From Nyssa sinensis (taxonomy: Eukaryota; Streptophyta; Magnoliopsida; Cornales; Nyssaceae), in NCBI GenBank assembly GCA_008638375.1, contig CM018052.1:4216501-4280500 (forward strand): a DNA stretch of 64,000 bases, in the 5' to 3' direction. This document shows positions 58,897 through 64,000 of this stretch, piece after piece. The translations under genes were made by a program, and so were the position numbers. Under the pieces are notes generated by a model that was given only the letters and a program-made list of their open reading frames with translations, made no database searches and had not been told where the DNA came from. Position 1 is the first letter of the stretch. The number at the start of each line of letters is the position of its first letter.

Positions 58897-61800
58897 TACA
58901 CTCGGGACTGTGCAGATCCAGTTCTCACTCACTCTCCCGAGGTGAAGGATTACCCATCCAACATTGAAGAACCCTTGAGCCCAAGGGGACGCAACAGCAT
59001 AGCCAAACCTGTTGGCGAGCCCATTAAAGTATTGGTCAGTTCAGAAGCAAAGGGGCGTTATTTGTACATCGGCCCAGACTTAACGCACACCGAACAGGAA
59101 AAGATAGTCAGGTTCTTGAAAAACAACCTCTCTATCTTTGCTTGGGAGACCAAAGACATGGAGGGAATAGATCCCACTCTTATAACTCACAAGCTGATGG
59201 TGGATCCGGATCACCCGCCAGTCAGATAGAAGAGAAGACCGATTGCTCCTGAACGGCATCGGATTATAAATGAAGAAGTCCAAAGGCTGCTGGACGCCAG
59301 GATGATACGGGAAGTGTTCTATCCCGAGTGGCTAGCCAACACCGTGCTTGTAAAAAGAAAAACGGCAAGTGGAGAGTCTGCGTTGATTATACAGACCTCA
59401 ATAAGGCATGACCCAAGGACAGCTTTCCACTGCCAAGAATAGACCAACTGGTTGACGCCACTGCAGGGCATGAGCTTATGAGTTTCATGGACGCATATTC
59501 TGGGTACAACCAGATCCAGATGTACCCTCCAGACCAAGAGAAGACAGCCTTCATTAACGAACGAGGGCTCTACTGCTACAGAGTAATGCCTTTCGGGTTG
59601 AAGAATGCTGGAGCCATTTATCAGCGGTTGGTGAACAAGATGTTCAGCCCATTGCTCGGTAGCACCATGGAGGTATACATCGACGACCTGCTGGTAAAGA
59701 GTCTGCAGAAAGGCAGTCACCTCCAACACTTAGCCCAGACCTTCGATATCCTCAGACAGCACAAGATGAAGCTCAACCCCTCGAAATGAACCTTCGGAGT
59801 TACGAAGGGAAAATTCTTGGGATACATTGTCTCTCAGAGGGTTATCGAAGCAGACCCCACTCAGATCCAAGCTCTGATTGAACTAAAGTCACCAAGAACC
59901 AGGAAGGAAATTCAGGCATTGAATGACAGAATTGCGGCACTGAGCAGATTTATCTCCAAATCCACTGACCGCTGCCTACCTTTCTTCAAAGCTCTGAAGG
60001 GCAGCAAAGCTTTGCAGTGGATGGAACAATGCGAAGAATCCTTTCAAGAACTAAAAGAGTATCTAGCCTCTCCAGAACTCCTGTCAAACCAGTATAAGGA
60101 GAAAAGCTACTCCTGTACCTTGCAGTTTCTGAAAATGCGGTCAGCTCCGCATTGATCAGACAGGACAGAGGAGTACAGAGGCCTATTTTCTCCGTCAGTA
60201 GGACACTACTTGACACGGAAAAAAGGTACCCAGAAGTAGAGAAACTGGCCTATGCCTTGGTCATATCAGCTCGGAAGCTTCGACCTTATTTCCAAACCCA
60301 TGCAATCGAGGTCCCAACTGCCTATCCTCTGAAGTCAGTACTGAGGAAACCTGAGGTATCGGGAAGATTGGTGAAGTGGTCTGTAGAGCTAGGGGAGTTC
60401 GACATATCGTATGTACCCCGAAACTCTATCAAAGGGCAGGCCTTAGCCGATTTCATTGTAGAGTTCACCCCAGCACTTCAGAACAAAGTGCAACTCACTG
60501 AAACTTCGGGAACCTGGCTGCTATACATTGATGGATCGTCAACCGATCAAGGTTCAGGGGTAGGCCTGGTACTACAATCTCCTGATGGGCTCACGTCAGA
60601 AAAAGCAGTCAGCTTGGGATTGAAAGCTTCTAATAATGAAGCCGAATATGAAGCCCTAATCTTAGGCATGAAGCTCACCTTGGAATACGAGGCTCAGAAC
60701 CTCGATGTCTTCTCTGACTCCCAACTGGTGGTGAGCTAAGTCTTGGGAGAATTTTCCATTAAAGATGATAGGATGCTCCGGTACTCCGAACTGGTGAACC
60801 ACTTGAAGCATTCCTTCCAGACATTTACTATCTAGAAAATTGAGAGAAGCCAGAATTACAGAGTAGATGCTCTGGCTAACATGGCCTCCCGCCTCAAGTC
60901 TGAAGCGAACTCCATAATTAAAATCTCCTTTCAGTCGGGATCCAACATTGAGGAAGCCCAAATCGCTCAAATTGATGAACAGTCCCAGAACTGGATGACC
61001 CCAATCCTCCAGTATCTAAGATCTGGGCTCCTCCCAGAGGACAAAAACAAAGCCAGGAGAATCCGAATCAGAGCGGCTCGGTACCTGATCCTAAACAACA
61101 AGCTTTACAAAAGGTCGTATTCTCAACCTCTATTAAAATGCTTAGCTCCAAACGAGTCACAATATGTCTTGGCTGAAATACACAAAGGAATTTGCGAGAA
61201 TCATAATGGGGGCAGAACTATAGCCCACCGAGCTCTATCATAGGGCTATTACTGGCCTGGCATGTTGAAACAGGCTAAGGAATATGTTTGGAAGTGCGAC
61301 AAATGCCAGAGATTTGCCCGGTACCAACATCAGCCTCATCATAAGCTTATCCCGATTCCTAGTCCTTGGCCCTTTGCTCAGTAGGGGATGGACATTGTGG
61401 GTCCATTACCAAGGGCACCTCCAAACAGGAAATATCTCTTGGTGGCCATCGACTACTTCTCTAAATGGGCTGAAGCCGAACCTCTGACACATATCACAGA
61501 AAAGGAAATTGAGCGCTTCACTTGGAAGAACATTGTGTGCAGGTTCGGCATACCACATGTAATTATCTCTGACAATGGGACACAATTCACTGGTAAAGGC
61601 TTCAAGACATTTTGCGAAAATCTCAACATTAGGCAGCACTTCGCCTCTCTAGGCCATCCACAAGCAAATGGGCAAGCGGAGGTCACCAACCGAACAATCC
61701 TTGACGGGTTAAAGAAAAGGTTGGAACAGGCCAAAGGAAAGTGGGCAGAAGAACTCCCTGGAGTCCTTTGGGCCTACAGAACGACCAGAAGAACTCCCAC

Positions 61801-62227
61801 CTCTGAGACTCCCTTCTCACTAGCCTATGGGACAGAAGCAGTAATTCCGGTTGAGATCGGTATGCCAACCCTGAGAACAGAAGCCTTTGAGAAAGAATCC
61901 AATGATCAACAGCTGATGGAAAACTTGGATTTGCTCGAAGAGAGAAGGGATCAAGCCAGCATCAGGATGGAAGCCTATCAACAGAGAATGGTCGACAAAT
62001 CCAAGGTAGGACTCAAGACAGTCAGCTTTCAAGTCGGAGACTATGTCTTAAAAAGAGTCTTTCAAAACACCAAGGATCCCACTATGGGAAAGTTGTCACC
62101 AAACTGGGAAGGCCCCTACAAAGTAACAAAGGTTGTTCGGCCTACTACCTACTGGCTAGAAGACATGACTGGGAAGCCTGTTCCTAGGCCATGGAACGTG
62201 GAACACTTACGGAAGTATTATCAGTAG
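58888..62227 (+). pseudogene. pol: Pol pseudogene of copy 2 (RT, two RNase H, integrase)
   Basis: The domain order is as in copy 1 and most motifs survive (YIDD near 59680, YIDGSS near 60530, integrase DNGTQF near 61573). Seven nonsense codons are visible: 59227, 59409, 59787, 60737, 60833, 61241 and 61382 (first bases). Against copy 1, four replace Gln, one Trp and two Cys. One-base-scale deletions near 59352 and 60095 shift the frame. It cannot make Pol. Confidence 0.92.
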
Positions 62228-62253
62228 AGATGTTTCTTTTACTTCTATAGAAT

Positions 62254-62341
62254 ATTCATCTATAAATGCACAGGCCTCCAGAGCCTGGTCCATAATGTAC
62301 GAGCTTTTATACTCGGTCCATCTATAAATGCACAGGCCTCC
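62254..62341 (+). repeat. Start of hairpin repeat array, copy 2
   Basis: About three units remain. Two have the AGGC/GCCT stem type (the last cut short), and the middle one has a different stem (CGAG..CTCG), before LTR H breaks the array. Confidence 0.82.
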
Positions 62342-64000
62342 TGTCACGACCCGAAACCCACCCTATGCGGATCTCGTGTCGCGGGGCCGACCCGAAGGCC
62401 GTCCCTACTTTTTCCATTCCTGTATCATAGTACTAATATGCAATGTACTAAAAATTTAAAACAATAAACAGCGGAAGTCTTTATCAATTACAGTAATCCA
62501 GCGGAAGTCTTTTTAAATAAATTAAACAGCGAAAGTTTATTAAATACATGACATAGTTCTACATAATTCAAAATGAGAACTAAAACGTAACCAGCACCCG
62601 GGGGTGGTGAATACATGGGAGAACTAACATAGACTGATACAATACTTCAAAATATCCCCCTACGCTCTCAGACGCCTACTGGGGTCTCGCAGCGTCATCA
62701 CCTGAAATGGGGTAAATGGGGTGGAATGAGCTACAAAGCTCAGTAAGTAAAACAGATCTCCAACACTGGTATCGATGATCAATGTGAATCCATGAATGAT
62801 ATAATGATAGCCAATCATAAGGAAGGAGATGCTGTGATAGCCAATGAACATAATTGCCACGAGGGCCAATGGAAACAATTGCCACGAGGGCCAATGAAAA
62901 GTAATCACAATACACAATCAGAAGTAATAGTGTAAAATGAAAATATAACAACAATGAAGTACTGCCACAATGAACCGATCACAATCAAATCAATCAATGC
63001 AAGTCTTTCGAGACTTGAAGAATTATAAGGAATAGTGCCATTCAACAATCAAGTTCTATTAATCATAAGAGATGCTGTTATTCTGTTTCAGGGCTCGACA
63101 GACCCTCGATCTTTTGGGGCCCGGCATACCCCCCAGTCAATTCCAGTAAATTACCATTTGTCCGTTCACGGACTTGACCCGTAGGTCCCATTCAATCAGA
63201 TAGCATCAGATGGGTGTTGTGACTGAGCACAACTTCCGTGTCCATAAACATGTCATGATCATAGGAATTCCATAGAGTATAAAAATGGAATATCAATCAT
63301 TCGATGAGGATACAGTAGTAGGCCTTTCAAGGCATGGTTCAACATGATAACAATGATATAGCAATCAATCAAGGTCCACAAGATAGAACAATATCACAAA
63401 GTGGATAGCAATAACATATGTGCTTTCAAAGCACAGTGAAACATGATAACAGTGATACGTCAGTCAATGATATGTCCACAAGATAGAAAATATCGAAATG
63501 TGGAACACAAGGATATCAATACTTTCAAGAGTACGAGTTTGGCAGTAAAAGAATAAACTTGGCTTGTGAAAACACCACATGTAAGAGAGAGTGATCCACT
63601 TACCTCTATCGTGCTTCTATCTCAGAAATCCGTGAGTATACCCTTGCCTTTCGAGTTTCCTATATATCAGTGAATACATTTTAGAATAGATTCTATTCAT
63701 CAAATTTTATGCCTCTCTATCATAAGTATTTCAAATACTAATTTAGGCTTTACCATTGAGTCCGGAATGCCGAAGAAAGTCGGTTTAGGCTTTCGCGGAA
63801 TTCCATTTGGACTTTTGTACTAAAAAGGGCAAAATGGTCATTTTGCACTTTCACAGTATTTTATCCTTCGGGGTCTCATCTCGTAAAACAGACCCCACCA
63901 TTGGACTCAGAACGTTCGAGATAATAGGTTTTGACTATTCATTCGTATCGTTTGGACTTCGTTTGACCCAATTTTGAAATAGGGGCATTATTGTAAAAAT
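62342..64000 (-). mobile_element. Large LTR H (continues outside window)
   Basis: It begins TGTCACGACCCGAAACCC, the reverse of G's right end, and shares interior segments with G. It is inserted in copy 2's repeat array. It contains a threefold 'cagcggaagtcttt'-like repeat (62469-62540) and 'gccacgagggccaatg' twice (62856-62895). No coding sequence is seen. Confidence 0.8.

Larger units (their letters stand above)
55839..62341 (+). mobile_element. Tat-like Ty3/gypsy retrotransposon, copy 2 (3' part displaced by H)
   Basis: It contains 5' LTR, primer site, gag, protease, amber codon, pol and the start of the hairpin array, then is cut by LTR H. It is the same family as copy 1, roughly 90% alike by eye in pol. 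CTAAC before the LTR is the likely target duplication. Many stops and two frameshifts in pol show it is dead. Confidence 0.93.

Noticed and set aside
1..64000. Endogenous pararetrovirus (caulimovirid) sequence
   Set aside because: All RT regions are followed by integrase; no movement or coat protein motifs are seen.

Overview
This window looks like repeat-dense, heterochromatin-type nuclear DNA of a flowering plant, probably a eudicot. I found no intact host gene. Nearly everything is LTR retrotransposon: Ty3/gypsy of two lineages (Tat-like and Tekay/Del-like chromovirus), plus a group of large-LTR, non-coding elements. Where I could test them, the joins are clean nested insertions with 5-bp target duplications. 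The only host coding sequence is captured exon debris inside LTRs.

Layout, left to right. 1-8834 is the 3' part of a Tat-like element (copy 1): an open RT/double RNase H/integrase frame, a 33/34-bp hairpin repeat array, two reverse-strand transcription units (one with three reconstructable exons), a polypurine tract and a 674-bp LTR. It sits in a large LTR, G (8835-12271), followed by unassigned AT-rich DNA (12272-13617). LTR A (13618-16765) is interrupted by element F (16766-24951). F has about 4-kb LTRs, an 878-bp non-coding interior, and LTRs carrying pieces of an OTU deubiquitinase gene and an ER glucosidase II gene. F's right LTR is interrupted by Tekay-type LTR B (24952-27713) with its leader (to about 28923). 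A second A fragment (28924-29191 and 46005-46274) holds solo LTR X (29192-45999). X is split by element Y (32273-44687), a complete reverse-strand element with 5.6- and 6.0-kb LTRs around only 730 bp. Next come reverse-strand Tekay pieces: LTR fragment E (46275-46645) and element D (46646-52025, decayed pol with chromodomain). Tekay LTR C and leader (52026-55838) follow. A second Tat-like element, copy 2 (55839-62341), sits in C's leader; its gag-pro-pol is riddled with stops. Its repeat array is interrupted by LTR H (62342-64000, reverse strand, continuing outside).

How the parts relate. Copies 1 and 2 are one family and together show the whole element: LTR, tRNA-Asp-like primer site, gag, protease, an amber codon, RT-RNase H-RNase H-integrase, hairpin array, antisense genes, LTR. 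The amber codon is present in both copies and is followed by exactly the bases that make the tobamovirus-type leaky UAG. Elements F and Y, and LTRs X, A, G and H, share LTR end sequences, and F and Y also share tRNA-Met primer sites, purine tracts and interior homology with each other. They encode nothing and probably depend on a Tekay-type element such as D. Several of these LTRs also carry, antisense, a tRNA-like A-box/B-box module.

Most notable are the leaky-stop signature, the spliced antisense gene, the inverted architecture of Y and F (LTR over 90% of the element), the two-gene chimera inside F's LTRs, and the conserved tRNA-like module.
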